Assembly (NCBI RefSeq): GCF_026341275.1
Contig: NZ_JAIFZO010000002.1
Coordinates: forward strand, 3,626,118-3,690,117
Reading direction: 5' to 3'
DNA from: Streptomyces ortus
GTDB lineage: Bacteria; Actinomycetota; Actinomycetes; Streptomycetales; Streptomycetaceae
Length of the DNA: 64,000 nucleotides
The position numbers were made by a program, and so were the translations under genes. The notes beneath the pieces are model-generated. The model did no database searches. It saw nothing but the letters and a program-made list of their open reading frames with translations, and was not told the DNA's origin. Below are positions 47,173 through 56,131 of this stretch, in pieces (the stretch's first letter is position 1; each line of letters opens with the position of its first letter).

Positions 47173-50100
47173 GTGGGTGGGGACGTGGATCTTCGATTAC
47201 TGGGCTCGTTGGAACTGTGGGCGGGCGGTCGTCACATCGAGCTGGGGCAGCCCAGGCAGCGCATGGTCCTTGCGGCGCTCGCGGCCAACGCGGGCCGGAT
47301 GCTGACCGTGGACGCCCTGGTGGACCGGGTATGGGACGACACCCCTCCCGACGCGGCCCGTTCGACGCTGTACTCCCATGTGAGCCGGGTCCGGCGGGTG
47401 CTGGACGAGGCGGCGCGCGGCGAGGACGGGACGGCCGACCATCCGCCGCTCCAACTGGCCCGGGTGTCCGGCGGCTACCTACTGCGGGCGGCGGACGACA
47501 GCATCGACCTGCTGCGTTTCCGGGCGCTGGTGGCACGGGCCCGTGGCCTGCGTCCCGAAGACGCCGAGTGCGGCCGGCTCCTGCGGGACGCCCTGGACCT
47601 GTGGCGGGGCTCGCCACTGGCCGACCTGCCGGGCGCCTGGGCCGAGCGGACCAGGACGGCCTGGCTCAACGAACGGCTCGAAGCCGCCCTGCAGTGGGCC
47701 CGGGCCGAGGCGGCGGCAGGACACGCCTCGCAGGCGATCGGCCGACTACGGGCCCTGTCCGACGAGTTCCCGCTGGCAGAACCCCTCGCCGCCCTGCTCG
47801 TCAGGTCACTGGCCCAGGCCGGCCGGACCGCCGAGGCACTGGACCACTACGCCGAGGTCCGCCGCCGGCTGGTCGACAAGCTGGGTTCGGTGCCCGGGGC
47901 GGAGCTGCGCACCGCCTACAAGGAGGTCCTGCGCGACCGCCCCGCGTCCGCCACCGGAACGGAGCCGGGACCCGCTCAGGGCGGCCCGCGGCCCGCACCC
48001 TCCCGGCCCGCGCAACTACCCCTGGACGTAAGGGCGTTCACGGGACGTGAGCGACAACTGGACGAACTGTCCGAGCACTTGCTCTCCGCCGTGGAGGGGC
48101 CCGATGCCACCAACACGGTCGTGGTGTCCGCCGTGTCCGGCACCGCCGGGGTCGGCAAGACCGCTCTCGCCGTCCACTGGTCCCACCGGGTGCGCGAGCA
48201 GTTCCCGGACGGCCAGCTCTACGCGGACCTGCGCGGCTACGACACGGACGAACCGGTGCCCGCCGCCGACGTCCTCACCGGATTCCTCGTGGCCCTCGGA
48301 GTCCCGGGCCCCGAGATCCCGCTGCGGGTGGACGACCGCTCCGCCCGCTACCGCACCGAGCTGAGCGGGCGCCGCATGCTCGTGGTGCTCGACAACGCCT
48401 CGTCCAGCGAGCAGGTACGCCCCCTCCTGCCCGGTGCGACCCGGTGCAGAACCGTGGTGACGAGCAGGGACGTACTCAGCTCCCTGGTGTCCCTGCACGG
48501 CGCCCACCGGCTCGTACTCGACGTGCTCCCCCCGGCGGACGCCGTACGCCTGTTGAGCAGGCTCATCGGCCCCCGGGCCGAAGCCGAACCGCAGGCCGCG
48601 GCCGTCCTCGCGGAGCAGTGCGGACGGCTGCCCCTGGCCCTGCGCATCGCCGCGGAGCTGGCGCTCTCCCGTCCCGCCTCGCCCCTGAGCTCCCTCACCG
48701 CCGAACTGGACGACCGGCGGAGCCGGTTGGAGCTGCTGGACTCGGACACCGATCCCCGGGCGGCCGTACGAGCGGTCTTCTCCTGGTCCTACGACCGGCT
48801 GCCCGCCGAGGCCGCCGCCGCGTTCCGGCTGCTCGGGCTGCACCCGGGTCCCGATGTGGACGTGTACGCGGCGGCGGCGCTGTGCGGACGCTCCGTGGCC
48901 GGCACCCGGCGGACCCTGGACCTGCTGGCCCGCAGCCATCTGATCCAGCCCACCCGCGCCGGCCGCTACGGCATGCACGACCTGCTGCGGGTGTACGCGG
49001 CCTGGCAGGCCGAACGGAGCGACGGGCCGGCCGACCGCGAGGCGGCGCTCGACCGCCTCCTGACCCACTATCTCGCGGCGTCCTGCGCGGCCATGGACGT
49101 GCTGTTCCCGGCCGAGCGGCATCTGCGGCCCCGGATCCCGGCGCCACCGACCGAACCGCCGCCGTTTCCCGACGCCACCCATGCCAAGGAGTGGCTGGCG
49201 GCCGAGCACGCCGTGCTCACCGCCGTCACCGCGGCCGAGGCCGGGCGCGGCAGGGCCGAGCACGCCGTCGGCCTGTCCACCACCCTGCAACGCCACTTCG
49301 ACAGCCGCGGGCTCTTCACCGACGCGCTCGTCATCCACGGCCACGCCCTGCGTGCCGCACTCGCGGCGGGCGACCGGCGGGGGGAGGCCGAGGTGCGCAC
49401 CTGTCTCGGCACCACCCACAGACGGCTGGCGCAGTACGACGAAGCGGTCCGCCACCACACGGAGTCGCTCGCCCTGTGCCGGCGGATCGGGCTGCCGGTG
49501 GCCGAGGCCCGCAATCTCACCAACCTCGGCGTCCTGCACGAACTGCGCGGACAGTACCGCGAGGCCGCCGAGCGGCACGGGGAGGCCGTCGTCCTCTTCC
49601 GGAAGGTCGGGGACGCCGGCGGCGAGGCCGACACGCTCAACAACCTCGGTATCGTCCATGAGTTGCTCGACGACTACGAGACCTCCGCGGAGCAGCACCG
49701 GCAGGCGCTCGCCCTCTTCCGTTCCCTCGGACATGCCTTCGGTGAGGCCAGCGCGCTGGGCAATCTCGGCATCGTGCTGTCGCGGCTCGACCAGCACGCG
49801 ACGGCGGTCGAGCACTTCGAGGAGGCCCTGGCCCTGTTCCGGCGGCTCGGCCACCGCGGGGGCGAGGCGCACGCCCTCAGCAATCTCGGTGACGCGCACA
49901 ACCGCCTCGGCCACCACGGGGAGGCGGCCACCCGTCAGAGGGAGGCTCTCGCCCTGTTCCAGCGGACCGGGGAGCGGTACGGCGAAGCGGGCAGTCTCAA
50001 CGGTCTCGGTGAGGCCCTGCACGGCTCGGGCCTGTCCGACGAGGCCGCGACCGCCCACCGCGCCGCGCTCACGCTGGCCATGGAGATCGAGGAGAAGGAG

Positions 50101-50298
50101 GAGCAGGCCCGCGCCCACATCGGCCTGGCCCGCATCCACCAGGACGGCGCCGACCTGCCGGCCGCCCGAGGACACTGGCAGGACGCGCTCGCGCTGTACA
50201 GCGCCATCGGTTCGCCGCGCGCCGCGGGTGTGAGCGAGTCCCTGGCCGCCCTGGAGACACAGCGACAGGAGGACACGCACAGCCCCGACTCCGCCTGA
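47173..50298 (+). CDS. AfsR/SARP-type regulator with NB-ARC and TPR domains, TTA codon
   Basis: 1041 aa from GTG at 47173; a second GTG at 47185 is possible. Residues 5-95 are a winged-helix DNA-binding domain (DLRLLGSLELWAGGRHIELG) and 100-255 the bacterial transcriptional activation domain. An NB-ARC ATPase follows with Walker A GTAGVGKTALAVHW near residue 325 and LVVLDNASS as Walker B. Eight or so TPR units fill 720-1010 (ARNLTNLGVLHELRGQYREA and similar). This is the full AfsR layout. Codon 9 (TTA at 47197-47199) suggests bldA control. It normally activates secondary-metabolite or developmental genes, but no biosynthetic cluster is adjacent, so it may be pleiotropic. Confidence 0.93.
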   Translation: MGGDVDLRLLGSLELWAGGRHIELGQPRQRMVLAALAANAGRMLTVDALVDRVWDDTPPDAARSTLYSHVSRVRRVLDEAARGEDGTADHPPLQLARVSGGYLLRAADDSIDLLRFRALVARARGLRPEDAECGRLLRDALDLWRGSPLADLPGAWAERTRTAWLNERLEAALQWARAEAAAGHASQAIGRLRALSDEFPLAEPLAALLVRSLAQAGRTAEALDHYAEVRRRLVDKLGSVPGAELRTAYKEVLRDRPASATGTEPGPAQGGPRPAPSRPAQLPLDVRAFTGRERQLDELSEHLLSAVEGPDATNTVVVSAVSGTAGVGKTALAVHWSHRVREQFPDGQLYADLRGYDTDEPVPAADVLTGFLVALGVPGPEIPLRVDDRSARYRTELSGRRMLVVLDNASSSEQVRPLLPGATRCRTVVTSRDVLSSLVSLHGAHRLVLDVLPPADAVRLLSRLIGPRAEAEPQAAAVLAEQCGRLPLALRIAAELALSRPASPLSSLTAELDDRRSRLELLDSDTDPRAAVRAVFSWSYDRLPAEAAAAFRLLGLHPGPDVDVYAAAALCGRSVAGTRRTLDLLARSHLIQPTRAGRYGMHDLLRVYAAWQAERSDGPADREAALDRLLTHYLAASCAAMDVLFPAERHLRPRIPAPPTEPPPFPDATHAKEWLAAEHAVLTAVTAAEAGRGRAEHAVGLSTTLQRHFDSRGLFTDALVIHGHALRAALAAGDRRGEAEVRTCLGTTHRRLAQYDEAVRHHTESLALCRRIGLPVAEARNLTNLGVLHELRGQYREAAERHGEAVVLFRKVGDAGGEADTLNNLGIVHELLDDYETSAEQHRQALALFRSLGHAFGEASALGNLGIVLSRLDQHATAVEHFEEALALFRRLGHRGGEAHALSNLGDAHNRLGHHGEAATRQREALALFQRTGERYGEAGSLNGLGEALHGSGLSDEAATAHRAALTLAMEIEEKEEQARAHIGLARIHQDGADLPAARGHWQDALALYSAIGSPRAAGVSESLAALETQRQEDTHSPDSA

Positions 50299-50330
50299 CC
50301 CGCCGGTGGGGGCGACGGACGCGGACCGGG

Positions 50331-50365
50331 GGGCCGCCCTCGGCCGCGGCCCACGCGGGCGGCCC
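50331..50365. terminator. Hairpin after the AfsR-like gene
   Basis: GGGCCGCC (50331-50338) pairs with GGCGGCCC (50358-50365). The stem ends two bases before the TTGACA promoter box, so it insulates the next unit. Confidence 0.6.
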
Positions 50366-50366
50366 G

Positions 50367-50395
50367 TTGACACCGGGCGGAGCGGCTCCCACAAT
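50367..50395 (+). promoter_or_regulatory. TTGACA-N17-CACAAT promoter with operator in the spacer
   Basis: TTGACA at 50367-50372 and CACAAT at 50390-50395 have the ideal 17-bp spacing. The predicted start, about seven bases on, coincides with the ATG at 50403, so the transcript would be leaderless. The palindrome GGAGC-G-GCTCC (50379-50389) fills the spacer against the -10 box and would block RNA polymerase if bound. Confidence 0.6.
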
Positions 50396-50402
50396 GATCG
50401 GC

Positions 50403-50483
50403 ATGACCTGGCACTGTTGCGACGCGATGACGGGGCTTCTGCGCGTCCCGAATCGCACCGGGTGCGAGCGCTCGGGCCTCTGA
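50403..50483 (+). CDS. Candidate leaderless Cys-rich leader peptide of tauD
   Basis: 26 codons starting MTWHCCDAM and ending TGA at 50481-50483. It has two adjacent Cys codons at 5-6 and a third at 21. The ATG sits at the expected transcription start, as in leaderless actinobacterial attenuator peptides. It is 260 bases upstream of a TauD-type dioxygenase, which frees sulfite from sulfonates. Low Cys-tRNA would stall ribosomes at the CC pair and could favour readthrough. This is a candidate only; it may be chance. Confidence 0.4.
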   Translation: MTWHCCDAMTGLLRVPNRTGCERSGL

Positions 50484-50742
50484 TCCCCCTCCGCCCCGTG
50501 TGACACCCGCCGTGCCGCAGTGAAGTCGTGCCGGTCATCTCCTCGATGGCCGAGAGAATCCGGACCTCCGTCCCGTCCCGCCGTGTCCAGGTGGGGCGAC
50601 GACGGATTCGTCCCCTCCTCTCCCCCGCACTCATGCGTGCGCGGCACCCCGCGAACACCTGGCCCATGCCTGCTGTCGAATGCCACCGCGCTTCGGGCAT
50701 CGGGCCTCGGGCCATCAAGTCCTGCGAACGAGGAGGTACTTC
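50484..50742 (+). promoter_or_regulatory. Untranslated leader between candidate peptide and tauD
   Basis: 259 bases with no gene. An interrupted inverted repeat (GCCCATGCC at 50662-50670 against GGGCATCGGGC at 50695-50705) could form a hairpin about 35 bases before the tauD start. No known riboswitch core was recognised. Confidence 0.35.
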
Positions 50743-51684
50743 ATGACGGTGACCGTTCCCCGGACCGCCGTTCCGACGCTGCGTGAGGCAAGCGTGCCGC
50801 CGGGCGGGATCCACGAAGGGGCCCGTGAACTGCGACGGCTGCCCGAGGGATGGCCGGCGCGTCCCTACGGCCGGTTCGAGCTCGTCCCGCAGGGCAGCAC
50901 GATCGGGGCCGAGATCAGAGGCCTCGACCTCGCCCGCCCCCTGGACCCCGCCCTGCGCGAGGAGCTCGACCGGGCCCTGCTGGAGTGGAAGGTGCTCTTC
51001 TTCCGTGCCCAGCACCTCACGTCCGAGCAGCAGAGCGGCTTCGCCCGCAACTGGGGTGAGCTGGAGACCAATCCCCTGCTCGCCCGGGGCGCCAGCGCCG
51101 ACGTGGTGCGCTTCGACAAGGGGGCCGGCGCCACGCCGACCTTCGAGAACGTGTGGCACGCGGACGTCACCTTCCGGGAGCGGCCCGCGCTCGGCGCCGT
51201 GCTCCAGCTGCGCGAGGTGCCGCCCTTCGGCGGAGACACCATGTGGGCGGACATGGCCGCCGCGTACGACAACCTCGCGCAGGAGGTGAAGGACCGTATC
51301 GACGGTGCCACGGCCGTGCACGACTTCATCCCGGGCTTCGCCCGCTTCTACGCTCCCGAGCGGCTCGCCCCGTTCCAGGACGCCTTCCCACCGGTGGAGC
51401 ACCCCGTCGTCCGTACGCATCCGGAGACGGGCCGGAAGCTGCTGTTCGTCAACACCTCCTTCACCACCCGCATCACCGGTCTGCCCCGCGAGGAGAGCGA
51501 CGAGCTGCTGCGCCACCTCGTACAGCAGGCGCATGTTCCGGAGTACCAGGTGCGCTTCCGCTGGCAGGCCGGGGACATCGCCTTCTGGGACAACCGTGCC
51601 ACCCAGCACTACGCGGTGAACGACTACGGCGCGCACCGCCGCGTCGCGGAACGCGTCGCCATCGCCGGCGACCGGCCGTACTGA
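50743..51684 (+). CDS. tauD: TauD/TfdA-family Fe(II)/2-oxoglutarate dioxygenase
   Basis: 313 aa, with a strong AGGAGG. The Fe-binding triad is H139 and D141 in NVWHADVTF and H289 in TQHYAVND; the 2-oxoglutarate-binding Arg is R299 or R300 in AHRRVAERV. DTMWADMAAAYDNLAQEVKD is typical of TauD. It would use O2 and 2-oxoglutarate to release sulfite from taurine or a similar sulfonate. No tauABC or ssu transport genes are near, so the substrate is not certain. A Cys-Cys leader peptide candidate lies upstream. Confidence 0.9.
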   Translation: MTVTVPRTAVPTLREASVPPGGIHEGARELRRLPEGWPARPYGRFELVPQGSTIGAEIRGLDLARPLDPALREELDRALLEWKVLFFRAQHLTSEQQSGFARNWGELETNPLLARGASADVVRFDKGAGATPTFENVWHADVTFRERPALGAVLQLREVPPFGGDTMWADMAAAYDNLAQEVKDRIDGATAVHDFIPGFARFYAPERLAPFQDAFPPVEHPVVRTHPETGRKLLFVNTSFTTRITGLPREESDELLRHLVQQAHVPEYQVRFRWQAGDIAFWDNRATQHYAVNDYGAHRRVAERVAIAGDRPY

Positions 51685-51826
51685 GGCGGAGCACCGCCCG
51701 TACCCGGCCTCGTCGTACGCCTGGCCGGGCCTGGCCTGGCCTGGCTTTCGAGGCCGCCCCGGTGGCGTCGGTCCGCGCACTTCGTCGATAGCGTGCAGTT
51801 CGAGACCCGAGTGACGAGGAGGACGC

Positions 51827-52750
51827 GTGCGATTCGCGCTGGACGCATTGTTCGCCGACGTGCCCGCGGAGCAGATCGACGAAGCTCGCGACTTCTACAG
51901 GTCGAGGACGGCCGGCCGCGGCCCCGGCACACCCGAGGAGCTCAAAGAGGTCCGAGCGAAGAGATCTGCTCCTCCTGCCGCCGATCCGCCACCCATCGAG
52001 GAGACGATCGAAACCGCGGAAGGGTCCGTCCCTGTGCGGATCTTCACTCCTGTGGACGGGCCGCCGCGGGGCGTCTACCTGGACATACACGGCGGCGGCT
52101 TCTACATGGACTCCGCAGCGCGAGGAGACGGACGCAACCGCGCGCTCGCGGACGCTTCGCACCTCGCCGTTGTCAGCGTCGACTACCGGCTGGCCCCTGA
52201 GCATCCCTGGCCCGCGGCACCCGACGACTGTGAAGCAGCGGCGCTCTGGCTCGTCGAAGAAGCGGACGCCCGCTTCGGAACATCCCGGCTCGCGATCGGC
52301 GGCAGCTCCGCGGGAGCCACACTCGCCCTGGCGACCCTGCTCCGGCTGAGAGACAGAGGTGCCGTCGGCCGATTCACCGGCGCCGCGCTCCAATTCGGTA
52401 CCTACGACTTGAGCGCACGCACCCCGGCCGGTCGCCGCATCGCGGACGAATACTTCATCCAGGCGTACGTCGGCCATGTGGAAGACCGCACCGTTCCCGA
52501 CATCTCGCCTCTCTACGGCGTTCTTCGCGGGCTTCCCCCCACGCTGATGGTCGTCGGAAGCGCGGACGTGCTGCTGGAGGACAACCTGGCGCTGGCAGGC
52601 CGGTTGTCGGCGGCCGGCAATGACGTCGAGCTCCGGGTCTACCCCGACTCACCCCACGGCTTCACGGCCCACCCCACGACGATGGCCAGGACGGCGCTCA
52701 GCGGCGTCGAGTCCTGGCTGCGCGACCGGATCACCCGCTCCTCGAACTGA
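51827..52750 (+). CDS. Hormone-sensitive-lipase-type alpha/beta hydrolase (esterase)
   Basis: 307 aa from GTG with CGAGGAGGA upstream. Motifs: oxyanion YLDIHGGGFYMDSA, nucleophile Ser in AIGGSSAGATLAL, acid Asp in VVGSADVLLEDN, catalytic His in SPHGFTAHP. It follows the HSL family IV pattern (HGGG, GxSAG). No signal peptide is seen, so it is a cytoplasmic short-chain ester hydrolase. A single gene between tauD and the GH2 gene; the short repeated CCTGG run at 51721-51745 lies in the gap. Confidence 0.92.
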   Translation: MRFALDALFADVPAEQIDEARDFYRSRTAGRGPGTPEELKEVRAKRSAPPAADPPPIEETIETAEGSVPVRIFTPVDGPPRGVYLDIHGGGFYMDSAARGDGRNRALADASHLAVVSVDYRLAPEHPWPAAPDDCEAAALWLVEEADARFGTSRLAIGGSSAGATLALATLLRLRDRGAVGRFTGAALQFGTYDLSARTPAGRRIADEYFIQAYVGHVEDRTVPDISPLYGVLRGLPPTLMVVGSADVLLEDNLALAGRLSAAGNDVELRVYPDSPHGFTAHPTTMARTALSGVESWLRDRITRSSN

Positions 52751-52926
52751 CCGCGCCCCTGGAGCGCTCGCCGCCGCGTACCCGATCCTCACCGGCCGCC
52801 CGGTGCGGGGCGCGGGGACGAGGCCGGTCGGTCGGTCTGAGTGCCGACGTCGCGTCCGCCCTCACCAGTTCTTGTCATGCACCTGTACAGATCTTCGGCG
52901 TCGTGCTGTCATGCCAACTACCGCTC

Positions 52927-52942
52927 TTTGCAACGTTGTACA
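52927..52942. promoter_or_regulatory. Candidate LacI-type operator upstream of the GH2 gene
   Basis: TTTGCAACGTTGTACA contains the 8-bp palindrome CAACGTTG flanked by near-symmetric bases, close to the LacI-family consensus with a central CG. It is about 75 bases before the GH2 start. Confidence 0.45.
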
Positions 52943-53016
52943 GGCTGGGACGGCGAGCCGCCAGCCCTCTCTCCGTCCGTGTACGTCCTTGCTCGCCCGA
53001 CACCCAAGGAGTCACG

Positions 53017-55383
53017 ATGCGCAGCACCAGCCCGGCCCCGACCCCCTGGGCAGTCCTGCTGAGACGGCGGGCGAGGCGGATCGCCACCGTGCTCGCCACC
53101 CTCGCGCTGGTCTGCACGGCCGCCCTGACCGCGACGGGGACAGTGCAGGCAGCACCGGCCGCGTGGACGCCCAAGCCCTCCCCCATGACCACCCCGTGGA
53201 CCAACCAGGTATCGGTCGACAATCCGCTGCCGGAGTATCCGCGCCCGCAGCTCACCCGTCCCGACTGGGCCAATCTCAACGGCATCTGGGACTTCGCGGT
53301 CACCTCGGCGGACGCGGGTCAGCCCGCGTCGTTCTCGGAGCAGATCCGGGTGCCGTTCGTCGCCGAGTCGGCGCTGTCCGGGATCCAGCGCAGGATCACC
53401 CAGAACGACAAGCTCTGGTACAAGCGCACTTTCACGGTCCCGGCGGGCTGGAACGGCCGCCGCGTCCAGCTCAACTTCGGTGCCAGCGACTGGCGTACGA
53501 CGGTCTGGGTCAACGGCGGCCAGGCCGGCGCCACGCACAGCGGGGGCTACGACTCCTTCTCGTACGACATCACGGGTCTGCTCAACAGCGGCACCAACAC
53601 GATCGTGGTGTCCGTCTGGGACCCCAGCCAGACGGGCATCGGGGCGGTCGGCAAGCAGCGCATCAACGACGTGACCCCGCACCCGGGAGGCGGCATCTTC
53701 TACACCGCGGCCTCGGGCATCTGGCAGACGGTGTGGCTGGAGCCGACGGCCGCGGCGCACATCACGCGCCTCGACATGGTGCCCGACCTCACGAACAACA
53801 CCCTCAAGGTCACCGTCAGGGGCGACGGCGTCTCCGGGCAGAGCGCACGGGTGACCGTGTCCTCCGGCTCGACCACGGTGGGCACCGCGACGGGGGCGGT
53901 CGGCAGCACGATCAGCGTGGCGATACCGAATCCGCGTCTGTGGACCCCCGAGGATCCCTTCCTGTACGACGTGAAGGCCGATCTGCTCTCCGGTTCGGCC
54001 GTCGTCGACTCCGTGGGCGGCTACAGCGGGATGCGTTCCGTGGGGGTCGCCCGGGTCGACGGTGTCCTGCGTCCCGTCCTCAACGGCAAGTTCGTCTTCC
54101 AGACCGGCACCCTCGACCAGGGCTACTGGCCGGACGGCGTCTACACCGCGCCGACCGACGACGCCCTCAAGTACGACCTGCAGAAACACAAGGACCTCGG
54201 CTTCAACATGGTGCGCAAGCACATCAAGGTCGAGCCGCAGCGCTGGTTCTACTGGGCGGACAGACTGGGGCTGCTGGTCTGGCAGGACATGCCCGCGATG
54301 GACACCCGCACCCCCGACAGCGCGGCCCGCACCCAGTGGGAGGCCGAGTACGACCGGATCATCGACCAGCACCGCAGCTCCCCGTCCCTGGTGATGTGGG
54401 TCGACCAGAACGAGGGCTGGGGTCAGTACGACCAGGCGCGCATCGCCGACCATGTGAAGGCGTACGACCCGTCCCGGCTGGTGAACAACATGAGCGGCAT
54501 CAACTGCTGCGGCGCGGTCGACGGCGGCAACGGCGACGTCCTGGACCATCATGTCTACGTCGGTCCGGGCACGACCGTGCCCAGTGCCACCCGCGCCGCC
54601 GTCCTCGGTGAGTACGGCGGTCTGGGGTTCAAGGTCGCCGGTCACGAGTGGTATCCGGGCGGTGGCTTCAGTTACGAGGACCAGGCGGACCAGGCTCATC
54701 TCAACAACCGCTTCGTGGGGCTCCTCGACGCGTTGCGCGAGGTGCGGATGCCCGCCGGGCTCTCGGCTTCCGTCTACACGGAGATCACCGACGTGGAGAA
54801 CGAGGCGAACGGCCTCCTGACCTATGACCGGCAGATCGTCAAGGTGGACGCGGCGCGCGTCCAGGCCGCCAACCGCGCCCTCATCGACGCCTCCCGGGCC
54901 ACGGCCTCCCCCGTCGTCCTGCCGGTCAACCAGTACAAGTCCCTGCGGGTGACCACCTCCGGCTACACGAACCGCTATCTGCGGCACCGCGACGGGGCGG
55001 CCTACACCGATGTGGTCGACGCGAACAGCGCCGCCCTGCTCAAGAGCGACGCCACCTGGAAGATCGTGCCGGGCCTCGCGAACAGTGCCTGCTACTCCTT
55101 CGAGTCGCGCAACTACCCCGGTCAGTACCTGCGGCACCGCGACTACCGCGTCTACAAGGAGTCGGGCAGCGGAGCGGTGTTCCAGGCCGACGCGACCTTC
55201 TGTGCCGTGCGCGGCGCGAACGGCGGCGTACGGCTGTCCGCGTCCAACTTCCCCGAGCAGTATCTGCGGCACTACAACGCCGAGTTGTGGCTGGCCACCC
55301 CCGGCGGCTCCCACACCTGGGACAACCCCGCCTCCTTCACCGAGGACACCACCTGGGCCGTCGAAGCACCCTGGGCCCCCTGA
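53017..55383 (+). CDS. Secreted GH2-family glycosidase with C-terminal AbfB (CBM42) domain
   Basis: 788 aa with AAGGAG upstream. A signal peptide (RRIATVLATLALVCTAALTA, cleavage near VQA-AP) is followed by a GH2 sugar-binding domain (LTRPDWANLNGIWDFAVTSA), an Ig-like domain and a TIM barrel. The acid/base is E466 in WVDQNEGWG and the likely nucleophile E532 in LGEYGGLG. Residues about 640-780 are an AbfB arabinose-binding module of three repeats (YTNRYLRHRDGAAYTDVV, YPGQYLRHRDYRVYKE, FPEQYLRHYNAELWLA). It probably acts on arabinose-bearing plant polysaccharide. Specificity within GH2 (beta-galactosidase, glucuronidase or arabinosidase) is open. Confidence 0.9.
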   Translation: MRSTSPAPTPWAVLLRRRARRIATVLATLALVCTAALTATGTVQAAPAAWTPKPSPMTTPWTNQVSVDNPLPEYPRPQLTRPDWANLNGIWDFAVTSADAGQPASFSEQIRVPFVAESALSGIQRRITQNDKLWYKRTFTVPAGWNGRRVQLNFGASDWRTTVWVNGGQAGATHSGGYDSFSYDITGLLNSGTNTIVVSVWDPSQTGIGAVGKQRINDVTPHPGGGIFYTAASGIWQTVWLEPTAAAHITRLDMVPDLTNNTLKVTVRGDGVSGQSARVTVSSGSTTVGTATGAVGSTISVAIPNPRLWTPEDPFLYDVKADLLSGSAVVDSVGGYSGMRSVGVARVDGVLRPVLNGKFVFQTGTLDQGYWPDGVYTAPTDDALKYDLQKHKDLGFNMVRKHIKVEPQRWFYWADRLGLLVWQDMPAMDTRTPDSAARTQWEAEYDRIIDQHRSSPSLVMWVDQNEGWGQYDQARIADHVKAYDPSRLVNNMSGINCCGAVDGGNGDVLDHHVYVGPGTTVPSATRAAVLGEYGGLGFKVAGHEWYPGGGFSYEDQADQAHLNNRFVGLLDALREVRMPAGLSASVYTEITDVENEANGLLTYDRQIVKVDAARVQAANRALIDASRATASPVVLPVNQYKSLRVTTSGYTNRYLRHRDGAAYTDVVDANSAALLKSDATWKIVPGLANSACYSFESRNYPGQYLRHRDYRVYKESGSGAVFQADATFCAVRGANGGVRLSASNFPEQYLRHYNAELWLATPGGSHTWDNPASFTEDTTWAVEAPWAP

Positions 55384-55393
55384 CCGCACGCGA

Positions 55394-55422
55394 GGGACGG
55401 TGGCCGGTTCGGCCGCCGTCCC
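55394..55422. terminator. Bidirectional terminator between GH2 and GH16 genes
   Basis: A 12-bp stem (GGGACGGTGGCC with one G-U pair) and a 5-base loop, 10 bases after the GH2 stop and 16 bases from the convergent gene end. Confidence 0.85.
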
Positions 55423-55438
55423 GGGCCGCGCCCCGCAC

Positions 55439-56131
55439 TCACGGCCGCTCCTCCGCCTCGGCCGCCCGGTGCGGTTCCGCGGCCGGACGGCGCACGACCA
55501 GGCTCTCCACGGTGTACGACATCTCCTTGGTGCCGGCTGCGGGGCGGGGGTGGTAACGCCCGGCGCTCACCGAGAGGTTGACGATGAGGTGGGCGTGCCA
55601 CCTCCGCCCCACCCCTCTCCTGTCGGCGAAGATCTGCGTGCCGTTGAGCCACCAGACCACCGAGCGGGCGCCGAACTCCACCCGCAGGTCGACAGGGCCG
55701 CCGGGGCGCACGGCTTCGTCGTGGTGATACAGATGCCCGCCGCGCACATGGTTGGAGAACTCCAGCAGGTCGGGGTTGTCCGGGTGGTACTCGAACACGT
55801 CGATCTCCTGGCCGCCGTCCCGCCAGGTCCAGATGGCGGGCCAGGCCCCCACCTCGGCGGGCAGGCGCACCCGTGTCTCCAGCACGTCTCCCGCGCGCAC
55901 CTGGAAGTCGTCCTCGCTCCCCTCGGTGGTGAGCAGGCCCGTGCTCCACAGACCGTCCTTCCGGCGCGTGGCACGGAACGTGCCGTCACGGGAGTACGCC
56001 GGATCGGGGACCAGGTAGTCCAGCTTGTTGTCGGTCGGGTTGACCGGGCCGCCGTCGGGATAGGCCCAGGAGCGGCCGGCCACCCACTGCCTTGGCGAAC
56101 TGAAATCGGCTGTGAAGACGATGTCGGACAC
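55439..56131 (-). CDS. GH16-type glycosidase, single domain
   Basis: 230 aa from GTG at 56131 with AAGGAG seven bases upstream. A jelly-roll with catalytic signature QEIDVFEYHPDNPDLLEF (E-x-D-x-x-E). Early Trp/Asp motifs (ADFSSPRQWVAGRSWAYPDG) and WPAIWTWRDG fit GH16. It lacks a signal peptide, unusual for GH16, so it may be cytoplasmic, exported by another route, or use an unrecognised start. Substrate unknown. Confidence 0.82.
   Translation of the reverse strand: MSDIVFTADFSSPRQWVAGRSWAYPDGGPVNPTDNKLDYLVPDPAYSRDGTFRATRRKDGLWSTGLLTTEGSEDDFQVRAGDVLETRVRLPAEVGAWPAIWTWRDGGQEIDVFEYHPDNPDLLEFSNHVRGGHLYHHDEAVRPGGPVDLRVEFGARSVVWWLNGTQIFADRRGVGRRWHAHLIVNLSVSAGRYHPRPAAGTKEMSYTVESLVVRRPAAEPHRAAEAEERP

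Noticed and set aside
47173..50298. A secondary-metabolite cluster around the AfsR-like regulator
   Set aside because: No synthase, tailoring, transport or resistance genes are adjacent; neighbours are glycerol genes, tauD and an esterase.
50484..50742. A known riboswitch (SAM or cobalamin type) before tauD
   Set aside because: No conserved core sequence of those classes could be seen; only an interrupted inverted repeat is present.
48016..51780. A 1254-codon minus-strand open frame opposite the AfsR-like and tauD genes
   Set aside because: It mirrors the codon positions of real plus-strand genes and shows no recognisable motifs.
52751..52815. A terminator from CCGCGCCCC and GGGGCGCGG after the esterase
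   Set aside because: The arms match perfectly but are separated by 47 bases; such pairs are common at this GC content.
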